From positions 1 to 37,921 of the forward strand of contig JAGBBT010000008.1 in NCBI GenBank assembly GCA_017938365.1: DNA of 37,921 nt. The letters are read 5' to 3'. This DNA is from Treponema sp. (GTDB lineage Bacteria > Spirochaetota > Spirochaetia > Treponematales > Treponemataceae). The notes under the pieces were generated by a model. It was given only the letters and a program-made list of their open reading frames with translations, ran no database searches and was not told where the DNA came from. Below are positions 15,696 to 23,668 of this stretch, one piece after another (position 1 is the first letter of the stretch; each line of letters opens with the position of its first letter). Both the position numbers and the translations under genes were made by a program.

Positions 15696-17747
15696 TTATT
15701 TTGTTAATTTAAATTCAACTCTACGATTAAACTCTTTATTAGAGGTTTTTCCACTTCCAGCAAGAGAGTTAAATCTAGAAGAGTTTATTCCTAACTTTAT
15801 TAATTTTTGTTCAACTGATTTTGCACGATTTAATGCTAAAACTTTTTCTTCTTCAGTCCAATCATCTCCATCAGGATTTACATAACCAATTATCAAAACC
15901 TTAAAATCTTCATAAAGTTTATCGCTTAAGATTTCATATACTTTTTTTAAAGTATCATTATTCTGTTTTGTATCTGTCAATTCAGAACTATTAATTTTAA
16001 ATGATAAAGTAGGAATATTTATATCAACAGTTCCATCTTCATTCATTTTTACTTCAACTTTCTTTGCAACTACAGGTTCTGGAGCAGAGCGTTCAACATG
16101 AACAGTATTAGAATTTGACGAAACTTGACCATATTTATCAGTAACTGAAAGTGAATAAGAAATATCTGTCCCAGAATTAACAGGAATGCCATTTTTATCT
16201 TTTCCGTCCCACTCAAAATCCTTTGGATTTCCTTTACCTTCTAAAGTATAAATAGTCTTTCCCTGACTTTTTACTTCAAATTTCCACTCTTCAATTCCTG
16301 CATCACTTTCAGAAGCTACTTTTATTTTTAATTTATCATTTATTCCATCACCATCAGGACTAAAATCATCAGGTTCAGAATCTACAGATAATTTTGGTTT
16401 TGAACTAAAACAGTTAAATGAGATTTCTTCAGAATTAACAAAATTTCCATTTCCATAATCAACAGAAAGTTTTGCTGTATATTTTCCATCTTCAATTTTT
16501 CCAGAATCAGATTTACCGTCCCACTCAAATTCCTTAGGAATTTTCTTTCCTATAACTGTTTTTACAGTGTTACCATATTCATCTAATATTTCAAATTTAT
16601 AATTACTTATATTTGACTTATTTGAAGCACTAACATTAATAATTTGTTTTTGTTTTTTAAAATCAGGAGAATTAGGAGAAAAACCTGGAGTTGATACAGA
16701 AATTGCTACTTTGCCTGCAGGAAGTGCATATTGTGTAGAAGGTAAATCTTCGTCAGCAATAATTTCTGTTTGAAGAAAATCATCGTTTACTTCAGTTTTT
16801 TCAGAATCCACAGATGTAGAAATATAAACAGGAACATCATCTCTCGTAATTTTTTCTGCAACAGTTTCCTCTACGCTTTTTTCTGGCATAGGCGGAACTG
16901 CAATGGCAATATATTCTCCTACAGATTTTTCTGTTGTATTTTCTTCTTTTTCAATAATTTCTTTTTCTTCAGTTTTTGGAAGTTCAGGAGCTACAGCTAT
17001 ATCAAATTTCACTAATTCTTCTGTTACATCATCTGTCAAAAGTTTTTCTTCAGGTAAATCGTAATTTACCTTTTCTTCGTTATTTTCTACAACTATGCTA
17101 CTATTCTGAACATTCATTTCATCAAGGTTTATTAATTCAGGTTTTTCTTTTGCTCTTCGCTCTATTTCTTGACTTAAAAGTGCTATTAATTTTTCAATAT
17201 TTTCTCGCTGAGGATCATTAGGTTCTAATTCTAAATATTTTATATAATTTTCTTTTGCATCTTGTAGATGATCTTGTTTTAACTGTGCATTAGCTCTGTT
17301 TAAATAAGGTGCTGTGAAATCTGGAAAATCTTTTATTGCTATAGCATAGCATGCATCTGCACGGGCATAATTTCCAAGTGCATAAGCAGAATTTCCGGCA
17401 TTATAAGCCAACACTTTATGATTGGTATTATCTTTTGCAAGACCTTTTACACAGATTGCCAAGGAACGCGTAAAATCACCTATTTGATAATAAGCAACAC
17501 CCAAATATATATACACATTAGGATCAATATTTTCTACATCAATACATTTTTCAAAAAAAGGAATAGCTTCTTTAGGTTTATTTAATAGAAATAATTCATA
17601 CCCACTATTATAATCTTCATTAGACACAATAATAGTTGTTTCTGCTTCTTCCTTAAATTTTAATGCAGGCTTTTTAATTTGAGCTAAAACATTATTCAAT
17701 AAAACAACAGTTAATACAAAAAATAAAAAAATCTTTTTCACGTTCAT
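15696..17747 (-). CDS. Envelope protein with TPR repeats, FlgD-like Ig domains and C-terminal OmpA domain
   Basis: A 683-aa exported protein, likely anchored to peptidoglycan. The start at 17747 is chosen for AGGA 5 bases upstream and the signal peptide NVKKIFLFFVLTVVLLNNVLA; the frame open to 17783 adds only an unlikely hydrophobic leader. Domains in order: TPR repeats at about 40-185 (GYELFLLNKPKEAIPFFEKC is the first), then an acidic Glu/Val-rich linker at about 200-340. Two FlgD-type Ig domains follow at about 375-560, each containing the FEWDGK motif (KEFEWDGKSDSG and KDFEWDGKDKNG). An OmpA-like domain occupies about 580-683 (LIIGYVNPDGDD, LNRAKSVEQKLIKLGI, NRRVEFKL), with Asp and Arg in the positions that normally bind diaminopimelate or ornithine in peptidoglycan. 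It is divergent from the TPR gene at 17874. Confidence 0.83.
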   Translation of the reverse strand: MNVKKIFLFFVLTVVLLNNVLAQIKKPALKFKEEAETTIIVSNEDYNSGYELFLLNKPKEAIPFFEKCIDVENIDPNVYIYLGVAYYQIGDFTRSLAICVKGLAKDNTNHKVLAYNAGNSAYALGNYARADACYAIAIKDFPDFTAPYLNRANAQLKQDHLQDAKENYIKYLELEPNDPQRENIEKLIALLSQEIERRAKEKPELINLDEMNVQNSSIVVENNEEKVNYDLPEEKLLTDDVTEELVKFDIAVAPELPKTEEKEIIEKEENTTEKSVGEYIAIAVPPMPEKSVEETVAEKITRDDVPVYISTSVDSEKTEVNDDFLQTEIIADEDLPSTQYALPAGKVAISVSTPGFSPNSPDFKKQKQIINVSASNKSNISNYKFEILDEYGNTVKTVIGKKIPKEFEWDGKSDSGKIEDGKYTAKLSVDYGNGNFVNSEEISFNCFSSKPKLSVDSEPDDFSPDGDGINDKLKIKVASESDAGIEEWKFEVKSQGKTIYTLEGKGNPKDFEWDGKDKNGIPVNSGTDISYSLSVTDKYGQVSSNSNTVHVERSAPEPVVAKKVEVKMNEDGTVDINIPTLSFKINSSELTDTKQNNDTLKKVYEILSDKLYEDFKVLIIGYVNPDGDDWTEEEKVLALNRAKSVEQKLIKLGINSSRFNSLAGSGKTSNKEFNRRVEFKLTK

Positions 17748-17810
17748 AAGTCCTAAAATTAATATCGGAAAATAAATATACATTTTAACTATTTAATTCT
17801 TCCTATATAT

Positions 17811-17839
17811 TTGACATATTGCCACAAAAAGACTACTCT
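17811..17839 (+). promoter_or_regulatory. Putative promoter of the 17874-20910 operon
   Basis: TTGACA (17811-17816, consensus) is followed after 17 bases by TACTCT (17834-17839), a weak -10 matching half of the consensus. The resulting leader of about 28 bases would include the GGGGGA ribosome site at 17861. Confidence 0.45.
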
Positions 17840-17873
17840 TACAATTGAATAATTTTATTTGGGGGATAGTATA

Positions 17874-19244
17874 ATGGACAATCCGGTACAGCTTCTTGTA
17901 ATCGCAGTTCTTGGTGTCGGAGTCTGTTTTCTTGCAGGCTTTGTAATAAAATCATTTCTACAACCAAAAAAGTTAGACTCAATGGTTAGACTCATAAAGC
18001 AAGGAAAATATAGTGCAGCACAAAAAATCGCAAAAGCTATAATCGCAAAAGATTCTAGAAACTATCTTGCACACTATTATTTAGGAAGAGCATATCTAGC
18101 CGACAAAAAAAATGAATTAGCATTAATGGAATACAAACTCGTTAGTCAAAATGCAATTTTTGATAAACAGATTCCAGAAGTAGATTTTAGGAAACAACTT
18201 TCTCAGTTATATATAAAATTTAATCAATCAGAAGATGCATTAAAGGAATTTTTACTTCTGACAAAATTGGAACCAACAAATGCAGAACATTATTTTAACT
18301 GTGGAAAAATCTACGAACAAAAAAGCCGTGGAGAATTAGCCCTTGGTTTCTACCAGAAAGCTATAAAATATAATAATCGCCATGTTAAAGCTCATGCTGC
18401 AATGGGATTGTTATTATTTAGATCAAAGCAATACGCAGAAGCAAAAAAAGAAATAGACCTAGCAATAAAACTAAGTCCAGAAACATATTCTTCTTATTAC
18501 TATCTTGGAAAAATCCTAAAGGAAAACAAGGATTATCCAGGTGCGGTTAATGCCTTCGAAAAATCTTTAAGAGACCCAGAATTTAGACAGCGTTCATTAT
18601 TAGAAAGAGGTTCTTGCTACATGATGGCAAATTCTACTGATAATGCACTTGCTGAATTTGACAGAGCGGTAAAAGCATCAAAAGATGAAAGTTCAGCAGA
18701 AACTTTATATGCAAGATATTTCTTAGCAGCATGTTATGAAAGAAATCGTGATATAGACAAAGCTATTGAGCAATGGCAAATAATTTATCAACACAACCAC
18801 TCTTTTAGAGATGTTTCTGCAAAATTAACAGAATACAAAGATTTACAATCTAACGACAGTTTAAAAGAATTTTTAACATGTTCACAAGATGAATTTATCG
18901 AAATATGTAAAAAAGTTGCTTTAGCTGGATTCAGTATGTCTGCCCAAAAAATTGATTCAAAAAAATGGGGTTGTACAATGATATGTACTGAACAAAAATC
19001 AGACGATTGGATGAATGTACGTAAGCAATTATTTTTACTTGCATTCAGTAGAGATACTGATCCAATAGAAGATGCTTCTATCAGACAATTCTTAGATCAA
19101 AGTAAATCACAAAATTGTACAAAAGCTATTATTTGTGCAAGTTCAGGTTTTACTAGTTCTGCTTCTGGATTTGCAGAAAACAGACCTATAGAATTAATTG
19201 GAAAAGATAAACTACAGCAAATACTTGCAAAAGCAGGAATTTAA
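17874..19244 (+). CDS. Membrane-anchored TPR protein with a C-terminal Mrr-like (restriction-endonuclease-fold) region
   Basis: A 456-aa protein. The start at 17874 follows GGGGGA by 8 bases; an upstream TTG in frame is not needed. One transmembrane segment is at about residues 7-27 (LLVIAVLGVGVCFLAGFVI), leaving the bulk in the cytoplasm or periplasm depending on topology. TPR repeats occupy about 30-320 (NYLAHYYLGRAYLADKKNEL, LGFYQKAIKYNNRHVKAHAA, SSYYYLGKILKENKDYPGAV). The last 120 residues resemble the end of Mrr-type domains: KAIICASSGFTSSASGFAE followed by ELIGKDKLQQIL, where Mrr proteins have 'iiTts.FT..A...A' and 'LidG..L..ll'. The catalytic QxK is not clear (CTEQKS near 377), so this part may be a non-enzymatic relic. 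It is first in an operon with the metallophosphoesterase and the ParB-fold gene. Confidence 0.7.
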   Translation: MDNPVQLLVIAVLGVGVCFLAGFVIKSFLQPKKLDSMVRLIKQGKYSAAQKIAKAIIAKDSRNYLAHYYLGRAYLADKKNELALMEYKLVSQNAIFDKQIPEVDFRKQLSQLYIKFNQSEDALKEFLLLTKLEPTNAEHYFNCGKIYEQKSRGELALGFYQKAIKYNNRHVKAHAAMGLLLFRSKQYAEAKKEIDLAIKLSPETYSSYYYLGKILKENKDYPGAVNAFEKSLRDPEFRQRSLLERGSCYMMANSTDNALAEFDRAVKASKDESSAETLYARYFLAACYERNRDIDKAIEQWQIIYQHNHSFRDVSAKLTEYKDLQSNDSLKEFLTCSQDEFIEICKKVALAGFSMSAQKIDSKKWGCTMICTEQKSDDWMNVRKQLFLLAFSRDTDPIEDASIRQFLDQSKSQNCTKAIICASSGFTSSASGFAENRPIELIGKDKLQQILAKAGI

Positions 19245-19252
19245 AAAACTAA

Positions 19253-19984
19253 ATGAAATTACTATGTATATCAGACCAAATAGATACGTTAGTATACAGT
19301 AACCTAGCAAAAGAAAGATTTTCTGATTGTGATGGAGTACTTTGTGCAGGCGACTTACCGTCTGAATACATAGATTTTGTTGTTTCGACATTAAACAAAC
19401 CTACATATTTTATTTTTGGAAATCACAATTTAACAGAATATGGATACTATCACAAAACAAAACCCTATCACAAAGGAGCACATCCTCAAATAGTGGAAAC
19501 CCATTCTGAATATGATATGAAAGGCTCTTTTGGAGCTACATATATTGGATTCAAATGTATTCGTGATAAACACCTTTTAGTTACTGATTCCAAAACAAAT
19601 AAAAAACGCCCTATATTGATTGCAGGTGTTTCTGGATGCAAAAGATACAATAAAGGGTTAAATCAATACACAGAATTTCAAATGTATTTAAACATTTTAA
19701 AAATAATACCAAAACTATTTTACAACAAAATAAGATATGGAAAATTTTTAGATATTTTTTTATCTCATGCATCTCCAAGACATATACATGACAAAGAAGA
19801 CCCTTGTCACCAAGGATTTGAATGTTTTAACTGGTTTATAAAACACTTTAAACCAACATATTTTATTCATGGGCACATACATCTATACGATATGAATACA
19901 AAACGGGTTACAAAAACTCATGAAACAACAGTAATTAATGCATTTAGTCATTATATACTCAATACAGAAGAGAGGGAAAAATGA
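19253..19984 (+). CDS. Calcineurin-like metallophosphoesterase
   Basis: A predicted two-metal phosphoesterase of 243 aa, cytoplasmic, with no signal peptide. Motifs in order: ISDQID at 6-11 (position of DxH), AGDL at 32-35, FGNHN at 55-59, SHASPR at 171-176 and HGHIH at 206-210. The first motif has Asp8, but the His two residues later is Ile10, so one metal ligand is missing or replaced. The rest of the active site is intact. It follows the TPR gene by 8 bases and overlaps the next start (ATGA), so it belongs to that operon. The substrate cannot be told from sequence: nucleotide, phosphoprotein or phospholipid phosphates are all possible. Confidence 0.83.
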   Translation: MKLLCISDQIDTLVYSNLAKERFSDCDGVLCAGDLPSEYIDFVVSTLNKPTYFIFGNHNLTEYGYYHKTKPYHKGAHPQIVETHSEYDMKGSFGATYIGFKCIRDKHLLVTDSKTNKKRPILIAGVSGCKRYNKGLNQYTEFQMYLNILKIIPKLFYNKIRYGKFLDIFLSHASPRHIHDKEDPCHQGFECFNWFIKHFKPTYFIHGHIHLYDMNTKRVTKTHETTVINAFSHYILNTEEREK

Positions 19985-20910
19985 CAGAAACACTACTTTC
20001 AAGCCAAACAGATGAAGATTTTTCAAAAGCTCACAACAAAGCATTATTTAATGAAATACAACACTTTTTAAATCCTGACGAAGCAACTTTAATTTCTTTT
20101 TCAGATATAAAAAAGTTATTAAAACCAAAGGAAGAAACTTACAAAGGAATGCAAACAGTTCCTGTAAAGTTAATTGTTGGAAGTGAATCCAGATATCAAG
20201 ATTTTGACAATAAATTCTTCCCAAAAAAAATGCATTTAAAAGCTCGTTGGGAACATATCGACATGGCACACATAAAGGACATAAATTTACCACCAATTTC
20301 ATTATACGAATTAGGTGGAGTTTATTTTGTTAGAGACGGAAATCACAGAGTTTCAGTTGCAAAGGCAAAAGAAATAGAATTTATTGATGCTGAAGTCGTA
20401 AGTTTACAATCTGAAATAAAATTAAAACCTAGCGACAGTCTAAAAAAAATGACAAAGCAGGTCATTAATTATGAAAAGAGAACTTTTTATAGTGAAACTT
20501 GCTTTGGAGATATTACTGACTATTGGAGTTTAGATTTTTCAGTTCCTGGTCAATACGATGTAATATATAATCACATTCTTACACATAAGTATTATATAAA
20601 TATGAACAAGACAGAAGAAATAGAATTAGACAAAGCTATTCTATCTTGGTTTAAAACTGTATATATACCTGTATTACATGTAATAAACAAGCATCATATT
20701 ATGAAATACTTTGTAGGTAGAACAAAAAGTGATATGTATGTTTATATTATAAAATATTGGGATGAAATCAAACAAAAATTTGGTTCAACCTACACTCTTG
20801 ATGATATAGCTGATTCTTTTACATTAAAATTTGGTAATTCATGGATAAAAAAAATAAAAAATAAAATAAAAAAGCTAATCCTCAAAAGAAAAATTGAAGA
20901 TAATCTATAA
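19981..20910 (+). CDS. ParB/sulfiredoxin-fold protein of unknown function
   Basis: A 309-aa protein whose N-terminal half carries a ParB-like fold. LGGVYFVRDGNHRVSVAKAK at about 110-129 matches the conserved 'g.y.v.dGnHRv.Aa' block of ParB and Srx-type domains, followed by EFIDAEV. It lacks the helix-turn-helix DNA-binding part of chromosomal ParB and is not next to parA, so it is not the segregation ParB. The C-terminal half (about 160-309) is rich in aromatic and charged residues and ends in a very basic lysine stretch. It overlaps the metallophosphoesterase by 4 bases. Related domains can bind nucleotides or act as kinases or nucleases; which applies here is unknown. Confidence 0.6.
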   Translation: MTETLLSSQTDEDFSKAHNKALFNEIQHFLNPDEATLISFSDIKKLLKPKEETYKGMQTVPVKLIVGSESRYQDFDNKFFPKKMHLKARWEHIDMAHIKDINLPPISLYELGGVYFVRDGNHRVSVAKAKEIEFIDAEVVSLQSEIKLKPSDSLKKMTKQVINYEKRTFYSETCFGDITDYWSLDFSVPGQYDVIYNHILTHKYYINMNKTEEIELDKAILSWFKTVYIPVLHVINKHHIMKYFVGRTKSDMYVYIIKYWDEIKQKFGSTYTLDDIADSFTLKFGNSWIKKIKNKIKKLILKRKIEDNL

Positions 20911-20926
20911 AAGAAATTTCAAAATC

Positions 20927-20955
20927 TTGACGGTACAATACTTCAATGGTATTAT
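20927..20955 (+). promoter_or_regulatory. Promoter of the partner-switching genes
   Basis: TTGACG (20927-20932) and TATTAT (20950-20955) are separated by 17 bases. The leader of about 34 bases contains CGGAG before the TTG start at 20996. Confidence 0.75.
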
Positions 20956-20995
20956 TTTAAAATAGAAAAATTTATTTATTAAACGGAGAAAAATT

Positions 20996-22651
20996 TTGTT
21001 CAACTTAGATGCAATTGCATATATTCCTCTTTTCTGTACAGCGATTGTTTCCATTGTATTATTCGCATTTCTCATCATAGTAAAAAGACGAAAAACAGCA
21101 AAAGTAAGTACAATATTGCTATTGTCAATATTTATCTTATTCTTAGCTTGTATTTATACTGCATTAAATCCTGGAATTACGTATTTTGTTTTAATGCTAT
21201 TGATTGCAGGTGTTGTATTAATTCCGTATGTAGTAATGCTTGCCTTTGGAAAGCCAAAAGAAGAAGTTAAAAGACAAGTTCTTACAGAAGAACAACCACT
21301 TAAAAAAGTAGAAACAATAATTGAAGAAGTAAAGCCAGACGAAATCAATCTTATAGAACAAGGTAAAGAGTTTATTGCAATCGCTTCTGAAGGATTTGGT
21401 AAAAAAGAAGGTTTACAAAATCTCTTAAACGAAATAAACAAAGCTTGTATAAATGTTTCCTCTGCTGATGGAGGGGCATTGCTTATGGTAGATGATTTTG
21501 ATGATGTCATTGCAGTAAAATCTTTTATAGGAGATTTTCCGCCTCCTTACGAATTAGCATCTGATATGCCTCATAAACCTTTAAGAGTTTCTACAAGTTT
21601 TAAATTTGCACAATTTCCTTTACGCGACAATATATTTGGAGAAGTTGCAAGTTCTGGAAAACCTGAATTAATAAACAACCCAAAAGAAGACGAACGCATA
21701 TTTGAAAATGGTCCAGAAGATTTCTTAAAGTTAGGAAGTTTTATATTTGTACCAATTCGCTTAAAAGACAAAGGAAGTGTTATTGGACTTATAGCGTTAT
21801 CTAAACAACCAAACAAAGATGGTTTCACACAAAAAGAAAATGATTGGGTGCAGACTTTAATTGGTTTTGCAGAAAGTGCATTAAAAACAACTATAAACTT
21901 TCAAGAATTTAAAGAGAAACAAGAATTAACAAAAGAAAGTGATATTGCTACTAGTATGCAAAAATTACTTTTGCCAAAAAAATTACCAATAATAAAAGGC
22001 ATTTCTTTAGGTGCCATATCAGAAAACACAGAAGGTGTATGTTCTGATGTATATGATATAATACAGGCACGGTCTGATCGTCTTTCATTCATACTTATGG
22101 ATGTTGCAGGAAAAGGAACAAATTCATTCCTTGTAATGTCTATGATTAGAGCTATGATTAGACTTGTTGTAAATACTACACAATCGGCTGGTACAATATT
22201 AAGTTGGACAAATAGAGGTATTTGTGGAGAAATCAATTTTGAGCACTTTGCTTCAGCTGCATTAATAAATTTTAATCCTGCTACAAAAAAAGTTCAATTA
22301 TCTACAGCAGGAACAACACCTGTTTATTTATATTCAGTAGCAAAAGATACTGTAGAACGAAAATCAATAACCTGTGATCCAATTGGAGTAGAAAAAACTG
22401 CAAGTTATAAAGATATTGAGTTTACAGCAAGCCAAGGAGATATTATAATAACATTTACAGATGGTATGGTAGAAGCCTTAAATGCAGACGGAAAGCAATA
22501 CTCTGTAGAAAGACTTACTAGTATCATAAAAACAAATAACAAATTATCAGGTAAAGAAATATCTGATTTGATAAAAAAAGATATAAAGAAGTTTATTGGC
22601 AACGAAGCTTTGCACGATGACCAAACGCTTCTCGTAGTAAAAATACAATAA
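20996..22651 (+). CDS. Membrane-bound GAF-SpoIIE (PP2C-type) serine phosphatase, RsbU-like
   Basis: A 551-aa phosphatase that would dephosphorylate the STAS protein encoded next to it. It begins with TTG, supported by CGGAG 7 bases upstream. Three hydrophobic segments lie within residues 1-84. A GAF sensor domain covers about 115-300 (GGALLMVDDFDDVIAVKSF, GSFIFVPIRLKDKGSVIGLI). A coiled linker with the phosphatase-typical DIATSMQKLLLPKKLP follows at 318-333. The SpoIIE catalytic domain is at about 340-551, with metal-binding acids in LMDVAGKG, TFTDGMVEA and LHDDQTLLVV. The signal sensed by the GAF domain is unknown. It lies 16 bases before the STAS gene, so the three genes form a classical partner-switching unit. 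Confidence 0.9.
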   Translation: MFNLDAIAYIPLFCTAIVSIVLFAFLIIVKRRKTAKVSTILLLSIFILFLACIYTALNPGITYFVLMLLIAGVVLIPYVVMLAFGKPKEEVKRQVLTEEQPLKKVETIIEEVKPDEINLIEQGKEFIAIASEGFGKKEGLQNLLNEINKACINVSSADGGALLMVDDFDDVIAVKSFIGDFPPPYELASDMPHKPLRVSTSFKFAQFPLRDNIFGEVASSGKPELINNPKEDERIFENGPEDFLKLGSFIFVPIRLKDKGSVIGLIALSKQPNKDGFTQKENDWVQTLIGFAESALKTTINFQEFKEKQELTKESDIATSMQKLLLPKKLPIIKGISLGAISENTEGVCSDVYDIIQARSDRLSFILMDVAGKGTNSFLVMSMIRAMIRLVVNTTQSAGTILSWTNRGICGEINFEHFASAALINFNPATKKVQLSTAGTTPVYLYSVAKDTVERKSITCDPIGVEKTASYKDIEFTASQGDIIITFTDGMVEALNADGKQYSVERLTSIIKTNNKLSGKEISDLIKKDIKKFIGNEALHDDQTLLVVKIQ

Positions 22652-22667
22652 GTACAAGGAGTTTGTG

Positions 22668-23006
22668 ATGGAACTTAAAATTCGTAAAAATGGAGATGTT
22701 TATATCATTGATGTTAACGGTGAAATGGATCTTTACAATTCTTATAAACTAAAAGAACTAGTTATGAAGATGTTAGAAAAAAATGTAAAGAGTTTTATTA
22801 TAAACCTAGAACAAGTTGACTATATTGATTCTTCAGGAATTGGTGCACTCATCTATATTTGCTCAACAATAAAGAAAATGAATTTAAAATTGGCAATTTC
22901 AAATATTCATGGTTCGGTAAAAAAAGTTATTGAACTTACAAAACTTATGGGATACTTCCCTATTGCAAACAGTATAGAAGAAGCACTTTTAATGATTAAT
23001 GAATAA
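22668..23006 (+). CDS. STAS-domain anti-sigma factor antagonist, RsbV/SpoIIAA-like
   Basis: A small cytoplasmic switch protein of 112 aa, almost exactly one STAS domain. The signature VDYIDSSGIGALIYI is present, and Ser56 in DSSG is the residue that the partner kinase would phosphorylate. ATG 22668 is chosen over GTG 22665 because AAGGAG lies 6 bases before it. When dephosphorylated by the RsbU-like phosphatase it should bind the kinase encoded at 23081 and release that kinase's target. Confidence 0.93.
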   Translation: MELKIRKNGDVYIIDVNGEMDLYNSYKLKELVMKMLEKNVKSFIINLEQVDYIDSSGIGALIYICSTIKKMNLKLAISNIHGSVKKVIELTKLMGYFPIANSIEEALLMINE

Positions 23007-23080
23007 TAAGTACTCTAATTAAAAGTTCAGAGTTTATTTTATTACGATATTTTCATTAATTAATATGATAGGAGATAATT

Positions 23081-23626
23081 ATGGAACAATACAAAGAATT
23101 ACGTTCAGATGATAATGATCCGTTGTTTGATACAACTAACATGTTATACAAGGAATTTCCTTCGGATTTCCGACAAATTAGATATTTTACACTTTTAATA
23201 GTTCAATCGGCTCCTCTTGAAATAAAAGAAATTAACCTTTTGGAGCAGCAGATTTCAGAAGTTATTAAAAATGCTGTAAAACATGGTAATGGATGCGATA
23301 TCAATAAAAAAGTAAAAGTATGGTATTCTTTTAGCCCATCTCATGCACATTTAATAGTAAAAGATGAAGGTGAAGGTTTTAAAGATTTAGAAAAATGGAA
23401 CGAATTTAACAAGAAGCGTATAGAATGTTTACATAATTCTAACTTTGAAGAACTTGCAAATTATGTTTCATTTAGAACAAAAAAATCTGATGACCATGAC
23501 GGTGGAAATGCACTATTTGCAGCCCTCGAATATTGGGATGGAGGATATGTATACAACGGACAACGTAACGGTGTTGCTATGCTTAAAAGATTTCAAAAGA
23601 AACATCATGGCGTAGCGGTTGAGTAA
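23081..23626 (+). CDS. HATPase-type serine kinase / anti-sigma factor, RsbW/SpoIIAB-like
   Basis: An ATP-binding switch kinase of 181 aa. The Bergerat fold shows the N box SEVIKNAVKHGN with E60 and N64, the G1 box DEGEGF at 95-100, and the G2 region GGNALFA at 141-147. It is longer than SpoIIAB because of an insertion at 101-135 between the two G boxes. TAGGAG lies 8 bases before the start. A 74-base gap separates it from the STAS gene, with no clear promoter or terminator, so it is probably co-transcribed. No sigma-factor gene lies within the window, so its binding target is either elsewhere or not a sigma factor. Confidence 0.87.
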   Translation: MEQYKELRSDDNDPLFDTTNMLYKEFPSDFRQIRYFTLLIVQSAPLEIKEINLLEQQISEVIKNAVKHGNGCDINKKVKVWYSFSPSHAHLIVKDEGEGFKDLEKWNEFNKKRIECLHNSNFEELANYVSFRTKKSDDHDGGNALFAALEYWDGGYVYNGQRNGVAMLKRFQKKHHGVAVE

Positions 23627-23668
23627 AAAAAAAGGCTTAAAACTTTCAGTTTTAAGCCTTTTTTTTTA
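23625..23668. terminator. Bidirectional Rho-independent terminator
   Basis: A perfect 12-bp stem (23633-23644 with 23648-23659) with a 3-base loop is flanked by an A run on the left and a T run on the right. It separates the convergent kinase gene (+) and glycosyltransferase gene (-) and overlaps the stop codons at its edges. Confidence 0.95.

Noticed and set aside
16770..17221. Two plus-strand open frames opposite the TPR/OmpA gene
   Set aside because: They mirror its Glu-rich linker, giving Phe/Arg/Ser or Leu-rich strings without a start signal or family resemblance.
19981..20910. Annotation as chromosome partitioning ParB
   Set aside because: There is no helix-turn-helix domain and no adjacent parA; only the small ParB/Srx block is shared.
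23007..23080. Possible promoter or attenuator between the STAS and kinase genes
   Set aside because: No -35/-10 pair at a sensible spacing and no hairpin with a T run; it is simply an A/T-rich spacer.
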